A stretch of DNA of 64,000 bases from Candidatus Argoarchaeum ethanivorans (GTDB lineage Archaea > Halobacteriota > Methanosarcinia > Methanosarcinales > EX4572-44). Below, in pieces: positions 10,004-20,983 of the stretch (position 1 is the stretch's first letter; every line of letters starts with the position of its first letter). The notes under the pieces were generated by a model, which saw only the letters and a program-made list of their open reading frames with translations, had not been told where the DNA came from and did not search any database. Where the stretch lies: positions 1-64,000 of the forward strand of contig RPGO01000035.1 of the NCBI GenBank assembly GCA_004193545.1, read 5' to 3'. A program made the translations under genes and the position numbers.

Positions 10004-10755
10004 AAGTCATTGCAATAACCGGAAAAGGCGGTACAGGTAAAACGGCAGTAGCTGCTATGTTAATACAGCTTGCGAAAAAAAAGAGTCCTGTACTTGCAAT
10101 CGATGCAGACCCTGACACGAACCTGCCAACAACACTTGGTGATAAAGTGGAGTGCACGGTTGGTCAGATGAGGGAATCAATGCTTGAGCAGAAAGATAAT
10201 CTTCCTTCGGATATAAACAAAGAAAGCATACTTGAAGGCAGAATCTATAATGCCCTGCTTGAAAAACCAGGTTACGATTTACTTGTGATGGGAAGACCGG
10301 ATGGGCTTGGCTGCTATTGTTATGCTAATAACCTGTTAAAAGGGATTATGGATAGAATTATAAAAAACTATGAAGTTGTCATCATAGATACGGCAGCAGG
10401 GCTTGAACATTTCAGTCGTGGAATCATCAGGGATATAACAGACCTTTTGATAGTAACCGATGCTTCAAAAAACGGCTTTGAAACAGCACAGCGCATCAGA
10501 GACCTGATCGTTGAACTTAATCTAAACATCAAACACGTGTGGATCGTGCCAAACAAGGTTACAGAGAAAAACCGCAAACAGGTAGAGGAATACATAAAAG
10601 AGCTAAACATAACGCCAGCAGGTATCATTCCATTTGATGAGACTCTTGCACAGCTCAACCTTGAAGGAAAACCATTGACAGATCTGCCAGATGATTCGGC
10701 AGCAGCCATCCGGATTACAGATATAGCAAGAAAAATCGAACTGGTGCGCGTGTAA
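10000..10755 (+). CDS. cooC: CO dehydrogenase nickel-insertion accessory ATPase
   Basis: [26 protein letters not shown]-loop; [15 protein letters not shown] start overlaps the preceding stop by 4 nt. Confidence 0.9.
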   Translation: MKVIAITGKGGTGKTAVAAMLIQLAKKKSPVLAIDADPDTNLPTTLGDKVECTVGQMRESMLEQKDNLPSDINKESILEGRIYNALLEKPGYDLLVMGRPDGLGCYCYANNLLKGIMDRIIKNYEVVIIDTAAGLEHFSRGIIRDITDLLIVTDASKNGFETAQRIRDLIVELNLNIKHVWIVPNKVTEKNRKQVEEYIKELNITPAGIIPFDETLAQLNLEGKPLTDLPDDSAAAIRITDIARKIELVRV

Positions 10756-10756
10756 T

Positions 10757-11938
10757 ATGTCTAAAGAATTAACCCTTGCAGAAGTAATTGAATTGCTGAA
10801 CAATGTAGAAGTAGAAGCACTGGAAGGAGTAACATTTGAAGGCGATATCGAGATTGAAATCGACGAAAGCGTGATGAATTTTAGAGAAGAAGCAAACAAA
10901 CTCATAGAGTCGAGATTTGCTGTTGGAACAGTAAATGAGTGGACAACAGCAATAGAAGAAGTTACCATAGGGGCTACACCAGCCAATGGCGGAAGTCGTG
11001 GACACGCTGTTACTGTTGGGGGTGAAAAGGCACTGCCGTACTACTTTGATTCCGAAATGAAAAATCCGACTTGTGTTGTTGCAATTGATGTTTTTGATAT
11101 GCCAATCCAGCTTGCGAAGTCAGTAAGAACCAGCTACGAGGATGTTATGGAAAGCCCTTCTGACTGGGCAAAAAAAGTGGTTAGTGAGTATCATGCGGAT
11201 ATGATTGCCTTACATCTGATCAGTACAGACCCAAAGCGTAAAGATGCATCTGCAAGTGAGGCTTCAAAAACAGTTGAAGACGTTTTGCAGGCAGTGGATG
11301 TGCCGATTATAATCAGCGGCTCAGGAACGCACAAGAAAGACCCGGAAGTCCTGGAAAAGGCTGCCGAGGTTTCAGAGGGTGAGAGATGCCTGATTGCATC
11401 AGCAAATCCGGACAATGATTATGAGCGTGTCGCAGCAGCAGCCAATAAATACGGGCATGTGTTACTCTCGTGGACACAACTTGAAATCAATGCACAAAAA
11501 GAACTCAATCGTAAACTCATCAAACACTGTGGGGTATCAAGGGATAGAATTGTTATGGATCCAACAACAGCAGCTCTTGGATATGGTCTTGATTATGCCT
11601 ATTCCAATGTGGAGAGAATCAGGCTTGCTGGACTTACTGGCGACAAGGAACTAAACTTCCCGACACTATCAGTTAGCAGCAATGCATGGAATGCAAGAGA
11701 AGCATGGATGATTTCGTCACCCTTAAAAGAAGACAGCAACTGGGGAGAAAGAGAGCACCGCGGTCTAATCTGGGAAGCAGCCACCGGATTTGCTCTTGCA
11801 CTTGCAGGATGTGAATTGTTTATGATGATGCACCCTGGTTCAGCACAATTGTTAAAAAAAATAACACGTATGCTTGGTGGCTCAATAAACGAAGAGAAGA
11901 CAGATCTATCCAACTGGATAACAAAATTAATAATATAA
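10757..11938 (+). CDS. cdhD: Acetyl-CoA decarbonylase/synthase delta subunit
   Basis: Position before cdh[53 protein letters not shown]. Confidence 0.93.
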   Translation: MSKELTLAEVIELLNNVEVEALEGVTFEGDIEIEIDESVMNFREEANKLIESRFAVGTVNEWTTAIEEVTIGATPANGGSRGHAVTVGGEKALPYYFDSEMKNPTCVVAIDVFDMPIQLAKSVRTSYEDVMESPSDWAKKVVSEYHADMIALHLISTDPKRKDASASEASKTVEDVLQAVDVPIIISGSGTHKKDPEVLEKAAEVSEGERCLIASANPDNDYERVAAAANKYGHVLLSWTQLEINAQKELNRKLIKHCGVSRDRIVMDPTTAALGYGLDYAYSNVERIRLAGLTGDKELNFPTLSVSSNAWNAREAWMISSPLKEDSNWGEREHRGLIWEAATGFALALAGCELFMMMHPGSAQLLKKITRMLGGSINEEKTDLSNWITKLII

Positions 11939-11982
11939 GATGAAACATATTTGTATAGAAAAAGAAACTCGAAACAACTACG

Positions 11983-13377
11983 ATGAAACTAAATAGCCCA
12001 CTCCAGGTGTACAAATACCTGCCTAAAATAAACTGCGGTAAATGCGGAGAAAAAACATGTATGGCATTTGCCTCGCGCCTCGTTGATCGTTCAAAAAAGA
12101 TCGAGGACTGCCAGATACTGCTTCAGGACAAGGAGAAGTTTCTTCAGCTTGCAGAGCTTCTTGCACCGGAAATTAGAGAAATTACTGCTGGAGTGGGAGA
12201 CCGCAAAGTGAGAATCGGGGGGGATGACGTATTACACAGGCACCAGCTAACTTTTTTTAACCCTACAGTCCTTGCGTATGATGTATGGGATACGATGGAA
12301 GAGGTAGCACTCATCGAACGCGTCAAAAAAATAAGTGAATTTAAAAAATTCTACGTGGGGCACTATCTCAAACTCGATATGATAGCAGTGCGCTCGACTG
12401 GAGAAAGTGCAGCCAAATTCAAAAGTTGTGTGGAAAAAGTAACAGAGGTGAGCACACTTCCGGTGATGCTCTGCTCTTTTGATCCAACAGTTCTCAAAGC
12501 TGGACTTGAAGTATGTGCTGACAAAAAACCAGTACTGTATGCAGCAACAAAAGATAACTGGGAACAGGTCTCAAAACTTGCTCTCGAGTATCACGTGCCA
12601 GTGGTGTTGTTTTCCGAAGGCGATCTTGACTCTTTAAAAACACTTGCGGTAAGCTTCAACAGGCTTGGCATAAACGATATAATCCTTGATCCGGGTACGT
12701 ATCCAGAAGGAGCGCAGCTCAAATCAACGTTTGAAAACTTTATTAAACTGCGGCGAGCAGGCATCAAGGAATCACAGAAAGAGATAGCATACCCGATAAT
12801 GGCAGCACCGATCACTGCATGGATGATCGATAATGATCCTACCCCCACATCTTACCTTGAAGCAGCGCTTGCATCCATATTTATGATCAAATATGCTGAT
12901 ATTATGCTTCTTCACAGCATAGAACCACACGCACTGTTAAGCGAGGTGTACATGAGGGAAACCATGTACACAGACCCGCGAACACCGCTCAAGGTTGATT
13001 CCGGTGTATATAAAATTGGAAACCCGACAAAAGATTCGCCAGTGATTACAACTTCCAATTTTGCCCTAACTTATTATACAGTCGAAAGTGATCTTTCATC
13101 TGGCAGGATTGACTGCTACCTTGCCTCAGTAAACACGGACGGAATTGGAGTTGAGGCAGCGGTTGCAGGAAGACAATTTACAGCAGCCAAAATCAAAGAA
13201 ACCTTTGACGAGGCAGGTTTTGATTTTAAAGAAAAAACCAGCCACAACACCATCATCCTCCCAGGGCTTGCTGCTCGATTGCAGGGGGATCTGGAAGATG
13301 TAATGGGAATTAAGGTGTTAATCGGTCCAGTTGATTCAAACCAGATACCAGGCTGGATGGATAAAAACTGGCTGTAA
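11983..13377 (+). CDS. cdhE: Acetyl-CoA decarbonylase/synthase gamma subunit (corrinoid/iron-sulfur protein)
   Basis: YLPKINCGKCGEKTCMAFASRLVDRSKKIEDC; GGDDVLHRHQLTFFNPTVLAYDVWD. Confidence 0.95.
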   Translation: MKLNSPLQVYKYLPKINCGKCGEKTCMAFASRLVDRSKKIEDCQILLQDKEKFLQLAELLAPEIREITAGVGDRKVRIGGDDVLHRHQLTFFNPTVLAYDVWDTMEEVALIERVKKISEFKKFYVGHYLKLDMIAVRSTGESAAKFKSCVEKVTEVSTLPVMLCSFDPTVLKAGLEVCADKKPVLYAATKDNWEQVSKLALEYHVPVVLFSEGDLDSLKTLAVSFNRLGINDIILDPGTYPEGAQLKSTFENFIKLRRAGIKESQKEIAYPIMAAPITAWMIDNDPTPTSYLEAALASIFMIKYADIMLLHSIEPHALLSEVYMRETMYTDPRTPLKVDSGVYKIGNPTKDSPVITTSNFALTYYTVESDLSSGRIDCYLASVNTDGIGVEAAVAGRQFTAAKIKETFDEAGFDFKEKTSHNTIILPGLAARLQGDLEDVMGIKVLIGPVDSNQIPGWMDKNWL

Positions 13378-13588
13378 AGAATTTGGGTAAAGGACCTCGA
13401 AACACACATATTATCACGGCTCGGTAGGACATGGTTGGGAGGTAGTTGAGAGATATATCTCTACACAGAACAAATAAAAACGAAACCTTTATACACCAAA
13501 AACGCTAACAAGCCCAGTATCCATTAAGTACGGGGTATAGTGACTTAATATAACAATTACAATTTAGAAGTTACAAAGGAGGAAAAAT

Positions 13589-13906
13589 ATGAATAATCAC
13601 GAATTTTTTTTACATGCAATCAACGAGAAAAAATTGGTACAAGTAAAATTTGACTCACAAGAAAAGGGAATAATTCAAAGACTTTGTGTCCCATTTGATT
13701 TTGGACCATGGAGAAGGGAAATGAATCCAAATCCTGATCGTTATCACTTTTACGACCTTGATAGTCCTGATGGAAAACATAATCTTTCTATTTTGCCAGA
13801 ACAAATTATTTCAATTGATGTTACAGAACAATCATTTGATCCTGCTGTTTATATAAAGTGGAATCCAAATTGGTTCATCAAAAGAGATTGGGGTATTCAC
13901 TCATAA
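13589..13906 (+). CDS. Conserved hypothetical protein
   Basis: 105-aa ORF after an AGGAGG ribosome-binding site. Confidence 0.5.
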   Translation: MNNHEFFLHAINEKKLVQVKFDSQEKGIIQRLCVPFDFGPWRREMNPNPDRYHFYDLDSPDGKHNLSILPEQIISIDVTEQSFDPAVYIKWNPNWFIKRDWGIHS

Positions 13907-13943
13907 TCAAAAATTTTTAAAAGCACACAAAAGAGGTAGAAAT

Positions 13944-14498
13944 ATGTTATGTCCAAGATGTGGAGCGGAGATGAAAGAAGGCGACAGATTTTGTAGTTCC
14001 TGTGGAGCTGTTATAGAACATATCGAAAAGGTAGAAGTTGGAAAAAAATTTTGTCCCAAGTGTGGAGCGGAATTAGTAGAAAGCGTAACGGTTTGTAGTT
14101 CTTGCGGAGCAAGAATAAGTGAGATAAGCATGGAAAAGGCAAGTGCTGGAGCGAGGTTCGGAGCGTATATCCTTGATTCGATTATCGTTGGTGTAATGGG
14201 GTTTATTCTTGGTTTTGTTCTTGAGCCCATAGCATCTTTTTTGGGTTTATTGATCTCGGTGGGATATTATACCTACTTCTTTGGAAACGGACAGACTCTC
14301 GGTATGAAAGCAGCGAAGATAAAACTATGCGGAACTGATGGGACATATCCAATAGGATATGCAAAGGGATTTCTTAGATGGATAGGAATGATTATATCGG
14401 GTTTGGTAATAGGTTTGGGTTACCTTTGGATATTAATAGATGAAAATAAACAAGGATGGCATGATAAAATAGCTGGTACGTATGTTGTAGTTGAATAA
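13944..14498 (+). CDS. Double zinc-ribbon plus RDD-family membrane protein
   Basis: MLCPRCGAEMKEGDRFCSSCGA..KFCPKCGAELVESVTVCSSCGA; GARFGAYILDSIIVGVMGF RDD start. Confidence 0.82.
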   Translation: MLCPRCGAEMKEGDRFCSSCGAVIEHIEKVEVGKKFCPKCGAELVESVTVCSSCGARISEISMEKASAGARFGAYILDSIIVGVMGFILGFVLEPIASFLGLLISVGYYTYFFGNGQTLGMKAAKIKLCGTDGTYPIGYAKGFLRWIGMIISGLVIGLGYLWILIDENKQGWHDKIAGTYVVVE

Positions 14499-14623
14499 AG
14501 CTCAACAAGCTACCACGGATGCCCCACAATTCATTCTGATGGTGGAGATGCTGGAGCTCAGAGAAATGAATATGCGAGAGCATAAATATTTATATGCGTC
14601 TCATAGAAATGTAAAATAGGAAA

Positions 14624-14839
14624 ATGAAAACAATTATCCAAATCCATAAAGAAGGTAAATATTTCGTAGCCGTGGATATGACAACAAACGTGGCGGACCA
14701 AGGACTGACGGAAGAAGAGGCGATTAAAAATCTAAAAAAAGGGCTTGAAGAACACTATCAAATTCTTACGGAGTTAGCCCCTAAGGACTATAAATTTTTC
14801 TATTTATCGAGACTGTCACACCATCTGGTGTTGGATTAA
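14624..14839 (+). CDS. HicB-like antitoxin
   Basis: MKTIIQIHKEGKYFVAVDMTTNVADQGLTEEEAIKNLKKGLEEH. Confidence 0.6.
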   Translation: MKTIIQIHKEGKYFVAVDMTTNVADQGLTEEEAIKNLKKGLEEHYQILTELAPKDYKFFYLSRLSHHLVLD

Positions 14840-15059
14840 AATTCCGGTTCTTCCAAATGTCCAAACCCGAAGCAACAGACACAAGACTTAAATCAACAAC
14901 ATGTTCGAAACAACGCCAACACCACGCAACGTGACAGTCTCGTTTCTAATTGTTCATTATCCATTTGTTTCTGAGCTTCCATCTCCACAGCCAGAACAAA
15001 AAAGACGGGTTTTTATGTAGGGAGGTTTCATAGTTCTATGCGATGTATACATTAAAGTT

Positions 15060-15130
15060 CTTGATTGCGATAGCAATCAAGTGCAGAAAATAACCTGTAA
15101 CCTTCAATTCTTGATTGCGAAGCAATCAAG
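15060..15130. repeat. Composite palindromic element
   Basis: CTTGATTGCGATAGCAATCAAG (15060-15081), linker TGCAGAAAATAACCTGTAACCTTCAATT, CTTGATTGCGAAGCAATCAAG (15110-15130). Confidence 0.9.
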
Positions 15131-15162
15131 GTTCTACACGATGTGTATATTAAGGTGTTACT

Positions 15163-15543
15163 ATGAAGTGTGATGTAAATATAATTACTGGCAGAACGAT
15201 TGACCAGGGTGCCAATATTGATAGCAAATTATCTTCTGACTATTTTAATGCCTGTGCCCGCTGTGAAATAGGTGCGGAAGATCTAAAAACACTTGGCCTT
15301 TCGGAAGGAAGCCACGTAAAAGTCTCAACAAGGTTTGGCAGTGTGGTGGTCTCTCTTGCACTCTGTGATGGAAACCCGGAGGGTGTAGCATTTATCCCGA
15401 TGGGCCCCTGGGCTAATACAGTAGTGAACCCTGATACACATGGCTGCGGCATGCCGGGATTTAAAGGTATATTGGGCAGCCTTGAGCCTACTGATGAAAA
15501 ACCTCTTGATTTGAAAGCGCTTATGAGTTTGTATAGGGAGTGA
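15163..15543 (+). CDS. fwdD: Formylmethanofuran dehydrogenase subunit D
   Basis: Molybdopterin-dinucleotide-binding fold; TGRTIDQGANIDSKLSSDYFNACA; FIPMGPWANTVV. Confidence 0.9.
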   Translation: MKCDVNIITGRTIDQGANIDSKLSSDYFNACARCEIGAEDLKTLGLSEGSHVKVSTRFGSVVVSLALCDGNPEGVAFIPMGPWANTVVNPDTHGCGMPGFKGILGSLEPTDEKPLDLKALMSLYRE

Positions 15544-16841
15544 TATGTATGGAGATTACTGATGCGATCTGTTCATTCTGTGGCTCTCTCTGTGATGATC
15601 TGACCGTGAAAGTCGAGGACAACAAAATAATAGATGTGAAAAGAGCTTGCAGGCTCGGTGCAAGTAAAATGCTTGGACACGAGAGGATTAACTCACCAAT
15701 GATTAGAAACGAAGCTGGAATATTGGAGGAAGCATCCTTTGATTCGGCAATCGACAAGGCTTCACAGATTCTTCTTCATGCGAAGCGTCCACTCCTGTAC
15801 GGCTGGGCTTCCACGTCATGTGAAGCCCAGAGCAAGGGAGTTCTGCTTGGCGAAATTCTTGGTGCAGTGGTCGACAGCACTGCATCGGTCTGCCACGGAC
15901 CAACCACGCTTGGAGTGCAGGAAAAAGGTCTCCCCACTGCCAGTCTCGGTCAGATTAAAAACCGTGCTGATCTGATCATCTTCTGGGGATGCAACCCGAT
16001 TCATGCACACCCGCGACATATGAGCAGGTACTCAGGGTATCTACCTGGTTTTTTCCTTGATCGTGGTCGTCAGAATCGCAAGTTTGTAACAGTGGATGTT
16101 CGGATGACTGAAACCGCTGCTATTTCTGATGAGTTTTTACAGATAGAGCAGGGCAGTGATTATGTGGTGCTCTCTGCTTTGAGAGCGCTTGTAAATGGCA
16201 AAGACGATCTTGTGCCAGACGTGGTTTGTGGCGTCTCAAAAGAAGACTTGGTGCGTCTTTCTGGTATGATGCGCTCATGCAGGTTCGGAGCATTCTTTTT
16301 TGGTATGGGTTTAACCCAGAGCAAAGGCAGGTATAAAAATATTGACTGCGCTCTTTCCCTGACAAATGATCTTAACACACAGACCAAGTTTGTTATAACA
16401 CCTTTACGCGGGCACTATAATGTTACAGGTTTTGGTCAGGTATGCTCATGGCAGACTGGTTTTCCAGCAGTTGACCTATCACGGGGAGCACCATATTATA
16501 ATCCTGGTGAGATGTCAGCGAATGACCTGTTGATGCGGGATGAGGTGGATGCTTCACTTATTGTAGCATCAGACCCTGCTGCTCATTTCCCGAGTACTTC
16601 GGTGCGTAATCTTGCAAAGATGCCTCTCATCCAGATTGATCCTTATGCGAATGCAACTACTGAGATTGCTGATGTGGTCATTCCAACTGCAATCGTTGGA
16701 GTGGAAACCGAAGGAACGGCTTATCGGATGGATGGCCTCTCCTTGCGGCTGAGGAAACTGGTGGATTCTGATTATCCAAGTGATGAAGAAATTCTTGATA
16801 AAATAATAAAAAAAGTTAGCAGGAAGGGTGATGTCTGTTGA
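15540..16841 (+). CDS. fwdB: Formylmethanofuran dehydrogenase subunit B (Cys form)
   Basis: CSFCGSLCDDLTVKVEDN; TASVCHGPTTLG; LIIFWGCNPIHAHPRHMSRY. Confidence 0.93.
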   Translation: MICMEITDAICSFCGSLCDDLTVKVEDNKIIDVKRACRLGASKMLGHERINSPMIRNEAGILEEASFDSAIDKASQILLHAKRPLLYGWASTSCEAQSKGVLLGEILGAVVDSTASVCHGPTTLGVQEKGLPTASLGQIKNRADLIIFWGCNPIHAHPRHMSRYSGYLPGFFLDRGRQNRKFVTVDVRMTETAAISDEFLQIEQGSDYVVLSALRALVNGKDDLVPDVVCGVSKEDLVRLSGMMRSCRFGAFFFGMGLTQSKGRYKNIDCALSLTNDLNTQTKFVITPLRGHYNVTGFGQVCSWQTGFPAVDLSRGAPYYNPGEMSANDLLMRDEVDASLIVASDPAAHFPSTSVRNLAKMPLIQIDPYANATTEIADVVIPTAIVGVETEGTAYRMDGLSLRLRKLVDSDYPSDEEILDKIIKKVSRKGDVC

Positions 16842-18547
16842 GTGAATTACTGATTAAGAATGGTAGGGTGTTTGATCCTATAAATAGTATTAACGGCGAT
16901 ATAATGGATATTGCTATAAAAAATGGAAAAATTGTAGATGATATTCCTCTATCACCGGATACAAAAGTGATTGATGCTTCTTCAATGATTGTTATGCCAG
17001 GAGGTGTGGATGCACACTCTCATATTGCAGGCAGCAAGGTCAATTCCGGGAGAATCATGTGTCCGAATGACGGCAGGTCCGGTATCGAGAAACGCACAAA
17101 GATTACTCGACCATGCAGTGGCTATACCGTGCCTAACACCTTTGCTATGGGCTATAGATATGCCAAACTTGGGTACACCACTGTCTTTGAAGCAGCCATT
17201 CCAATCCTTCATGCTCGCCACACTCACGAAGAATTTGGAGATATTCCAATCATTGATAAAGGAGGGTTGGTTCTTTTTGGCAGCAACTGGCAGGTAATGG
17301 AAGCTGTGCGCGAGAATGATATTGAAAAACTTGCAGCTTATGTCGCATGGGGACTCTCTGCAAGTCGCGGGTATGGTGTAAAAATTGTCAACCCTGGTGG
17401 AGGCGAAGCATGGGGTTTTGGCAAAAACGTTTCTGGCTTACATGACACAGTGCCAAACTTTGATGTTACGCCTGCTGAAATAATAACAGGTCTTGCAAAA
17501 GCAAACGAGATGCTGCACCTTCCCCATTCGATACACCTTCACTGCAATCTTCTTGGAAAACCTGGAAACTATAAAACAACTATTGAGACGATGAAACTTC
17601 TTGAGCACATCAAACCAAGCATGGATAGACAGGTAGTTCACATCACACACCTAACCTTTAACGCGTGGGGGGGCACAAACTGGGGTGATTTCGAATCAAA
17701 GGCTGATGCAGTAGCAGACTATCTTAACCAGCATGACCATGTTACTGTTGATATGGGACAATTAATATTTGGAAATGCCACCACCATGACCGCGGATGGG
17801 CCAATGCAATATGCCAATGCCCGCCTTCTCGCGACCAAGTGGACCAATGGAGATGTGGAACTGGAGGATGCAAGCGGCGTAGTACCGCTTTCCTATATTC
17901 GAAAAATGTATATACATGACATTATGTGGGCAGTTGGGCTTGAGGTTGCATTATTAACCAAGAATCCCTGGCAGGTATTACTCACCACAGACCATCCAAA
18001 CGGTGGGCCATTCGTCAATTACCCGGAAGTGATAGCACTGTTGATGAGTGCACGAAAAAGGGAGGAAGAGATGTCAAAGCTCTCTAATAAAATGAGAGAC
18101 CGCACAACGCTTTCCGGAATTGGACGGGAGCTTGACTGGTATGATATTGCCATAAAAACACGTGCATCACACGCAAAAATACTTGGTTTAACAGATCATG
18201 GAAAAGGCCATCTTGGAGCTTACGCTGATGCAGATGTTACTATTTATCACATCAACCCTGATCAGGTGGATGCAGGTCGTGAGCACGCAACCGTTAAGAA
18301 AGCCTTTGAAAAACCGGCATACACGATAAAAGATGGAAAAGTGGTCGCAATGAATGGAGAAATAACAGCAACACCAGAAGGCAGAACATTCTGGGTGAAT
18401 GCAAGTGTGCCAGAAGAAGACAATACGAGGTTAATGAAGGACCTTCGCTTGAAGTTCAGGAAGTATTACTCAATTAACTTAGCAAACTACATGGTGCAGG
18501 ATAGCTACGTGAAGCATCCGGTGGTAATTAAGGCAGGGGGAAGTTAA
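16838..18547 (+). CDS. fwdA: Formylmethanofuran dehydrogenase subunit A
   Basis: Amidohydrolase GGVDAHSHIAGSKVNSGRIMCPNDG; LLTTDHPNGGPFVNYPEVIALLMS. Confidence 0.95.
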   Translation: MSELLIKNGRVFDPINSINGDIMDIAIKNGKIVDDIPLSPDTKVIDASSMIVMPGGVDAHSHIAGSKVNSGRIMCPNDGRSGIEKRTKITRPCSGYTVPNTFAMGYRYAKLGYTTVFEAAIPILHARHTHEEFGDIPIIDKGGLVLFGSNWQVMEAVRENDIEKLAAYVAWGLSASRGYGVKIVNPGGGEAWGFGKNVSGLHDTVPNFDVTPAEIITGLAKANEMLHLPHSIHLHCNLLGKPGNYKTTIETMKLLEHIKPSMDRQVVHITHLTFNAWGGTNWGDFESKADAVADYLNQHDHVTVDMGQLIFGNATTMTADGPMQYANARLLATKWTNGDVELEDASGVVPLSYIRKMYIHDIMWAVGLEVALLTKNPWQVLLTTDHPNGGPFVNYPEVIALLMSARKREEEMSKLSNKMRDRTTLSGIGRELDWYDIAIKTRASHAKILGLTDHGKGHLGAYADADVTIYHINPDQVDAGREHATVKKAFEKPAYTIKDGKVVAMNGEITATPEGRTFWVNASVPEEDNTRLMKDLRLKFRKYYSINLANYMVQDSYVKHPVVIKAGGS

Positions 18548-18550
18548 GAG

Positions 18551-19312
18551 ATGCAGACAGTAACACTCACTCCAATCATACAGAGTAAAATCTCAATTGA
18601 GGCAGAAACCATCACCCCAGACAACTTTGCAGGCAAAACAAGAGAGGAAATAGAAAATATCACAATATGGGAAGGCAACCACAAGACCAGGCTCTTTGAA
18701 TTCTTTAAGATCGCTCTGGAAGGAAAAGACAGTCCGGAAAATACCAAAATCATCATTAACGGAAGTATACCGAGAGTGAAACGAGTTGGTGAAGGCATGA
18801 CCGATGGAATGATTCTAATCAATGGTGATGTCGACATGCATGTTGGTGCAAAAATGCAGGGCGGTGTAATCACAGTTAAAGGAAATGCAGACTCGTGGGC
18901 AGGACGTGAAATGAAAGGTGGTGAGATTATTATCGGGGGTGATGCAGGCTACTATCTTGGTGCAGGTTATCGCGGAGAATCCTGCGGCATGCGCGGCGGG
19001 AAAATCATCGTCTTTGGCGATGTAAAAGACTATGCAGGAGAACATATATGTGGTGGAGAGATACTCATAAAAGGAAGTGCCGGACTAATGCCCGGAATAT
19101 CTAACAATGGCGGTATTATTACTATTGAAGGAAATACCGAGATGCCGGGAGCTGAAATGAAGAAAGGGACAATTAAAATAAACGGTGTGGTGGAAACACT
19201 TGTGCCTTCATATAAACAGGAAGACGATGAAGAGATAGACGGCATAGTCTACAATAAATACACAGGCGATGTTGTGGCAGGCGGTAAAGGGAGTTTGTAC
19301 ATAAAAAAATGA
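18551..19312 (+). CDS. fwdC: Formylmethanofuran dehydrogenase subunit C
   Basis: Glycine-rich beta-helix repeats (GDVDMHVGAKMQGGVITVKGNADSWAGREMKGGEIIIGGDAG). Confidence 0.93.
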   Translation: MQTVTLTPIIQSKISIEAETITPDNFAGKTREEIENITIWEGNHKTRLFEFFKIALEGKDSPENTKIIINGSIPRVKRVGEGMTDGMILINGDVDMHVGAKMQGGVITVKGNADSWAGREMKGGEIIIGGDAGYYLGAGYRGESCGMRGGKIIVFGDVKDYAGEHICGGEILIKGSAGLMPGISNNGGIITIEGNTEMPGAEMKKGTIKINGVVETLVPSYKQEDDEEIDGIVYNKYTGDVVAGGKGSLYIKK

Positions 19313-19992
19313 ATTATAAGACAGTACCCCTGATAGATAACCTGTACTTGCTTTATAATGGAAAAAAACAGCAGCTTGTAACAAGAAATAAAACAGCACT
19401 GAAACCACTCAATGATGAAGAAACGGTGCAGTTGCGGGACTTTGAAGCACGGGTATGGAATCCTCGCAGAAGTAAGCTCGCCTCTGCCATCCACAAAAAA
19501 ACACCACTACACATTAAGAAAACAGATCGAATACTATATCTTGGTGCAGCATCCGGCACAACAGTAAGCTATCTCTCGGACATCCTCACAGAGGGCGTAA
19601 TCTATGCTGTAGAAATATCTCCAGTGAGTATGCACAAGCTTTTACTGCTGTGTGAAGAACGGGATAACATCATACCTATTTTTGATGACGCCAATAAACC
19701 GCAAAACTACCAGCATATCGTTGGAGAAGTGGATCTGATATACCAGGATATAGCACAGAGAAACCAGGCAGAAATAGCCATGAAAAATAGAAAACTCTTT
19801 CTAAAAGAGGATGGTTTGCTAATTCTTGTTATCAAGGTTAGAAGTATTGATGTATCTAAAGATGCGAAAGAGATACTAAAAAAAGAACTGCAAATACTTG
19901 AAACAGAACTGCATACCTGCCATATTACAAACTTGGCACCCTATCATAAGGATCACTACATGATAACAGCAGAAGTGAAAACCTGTGGTTGA
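19309..19992 (+). CDS. flpA: Fibrillarin-like rRNA/tRNA 2'-O-methyltransferase
   Basis: DFEARVWNPRRSKLASAI; ILYLGAASGTTVSYLSDI; VYAVEISP. Confidence 0.92.
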   Translation: MNYKTVPLIDNLYLLYNGKKQQLVTRNKTALKPLNDEETVQLRDFEARVWNPRRSKLASAIHKKTPLHIKKTDRILYLGAASGTTVSYLSDILTEGVIYAVEISPVSMHKLLLLCEERDNIIPIFDDANKPQNYQHIVGEVDLIYQDIAQRNQAEIAMKNRKLFLKEDGLLILVIKVRSIDVSKDAKEILKKELQILETELHTCHITNLAPYHKDHYMITAEVKTCG

Positions 19993-20334
19993 CAAAAGAT
20001 TGAGCTAAAGCTATTACAGTGTTGGGTGTGCAGGGGACCCCGCCCCGCCTCTCCGTTATGAATCAAAAGACTTAAGTGAAATGCCATCTTCACCGAAAAA
20101 TGATAACTGTGAGCCTTTAGGTAGTAGTAACCGGGGCATGGCGGTCCCGATGTGGATTCCCGCGAATCCGCATAAGATTCCTCGCAATGATGAAGATGGC
20201 TATTACAACACTTGTCGATGTATGAAGAGTGAAGACCCAAGTCCCAGAGCTTCCAACGATAATACTGTTCTCAATTGGATTGCTTGTGCTTACGGGACAT
20301 GTTTATATTGAAAGAAGAAAGAAATAATAATACC

Positions 20335-20580
20335 ATGCAAGAACAAATAGAAATAAAAAACGAAGTGGATATACAGGGGAAATTGATATTACCAAAAGAA
20401 TGGCGGAAGAGATACCTGAAAAGTAGGGAGGTCGTTATGCGTCTCAAAGGTGCGGTAATAGAAATAATGCCCTATGAGAAGGTTGACCTGACAAAGTATT
20501 TCGATTCGGTTGAGGCGGATATAAAGTCAGATTTATCAGAGTGGAAATCGGTAAGAAGGGAATTATATGAGATTCGTTGA
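20335..20580 (+). CDS. vapB: AbrB/VapB-type antitoxin
   Basis: VDIQGKLILPKEWRKRYLKSREVVMRLKGAVIEIMP; overlaps the downstream PIN gene. Confidence 0.75.
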   Translation: MQEQIEIKNEVDIQGKLILPKEWRKRYLKSREVVMRLKGAVIEIMPYEKVDLTKYFDSVEADIKSDLSEWKSVRRELYEIR

Positions 20581-20983
20581 TGCAAGCGTATTTGTTCACG
20601 CCTTCATAAAGCCGAAGAGAAAACTGAAGGAGCACGAAGTCAGGATCAAAGAAGCGGCTAAGAAAATTGTAAAGAGGATAAATGAGGGTGAGGAAATGGC
20701 AATTTCTACTGTTCAAGTCGCTGAAATAGCAAATTTATTGGAGCATTACATGCCGATAGATGATGCTTTGTCGATTGAAATGTTCCTGCTTACGGCAAGG
20801 AACGTGAGGGTGCATGGTGTTGAGAAAGCGGACTGTGTCAATGCGTTGGAGGTGGCAAAAGATACAAAAGTCGGATTGAGTGACGCCATAGCCTTCGTAA
20901 TTATGAAGGAGAACGGGTTAAAAGAAGCATATTCTTTTGACCATGATTTTGATAGGTTAAACGTGAAGAGGATTACTGAATAA
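20567..20983 (+). CDS. vapC: PIN-domain toxin (VapC-like)
   Basis: MRFVDASVFVHAFI; VGLSDAIAFVIMKENGLKEAYSFDHDFDRL. Confidence 0.88.
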   Translation: MRFVDASVFVHAFIKPKRKLKEHEVRIKEAAKKIVKRINEGEEMAISTVQVAEIANLLEHYMPIDDALSIEMFLLTARNVRVHGVEKADCVNALEVAKDTKVGLSDAIAFVIMKENGLKEAYSFDHDFDRLNVKRITE

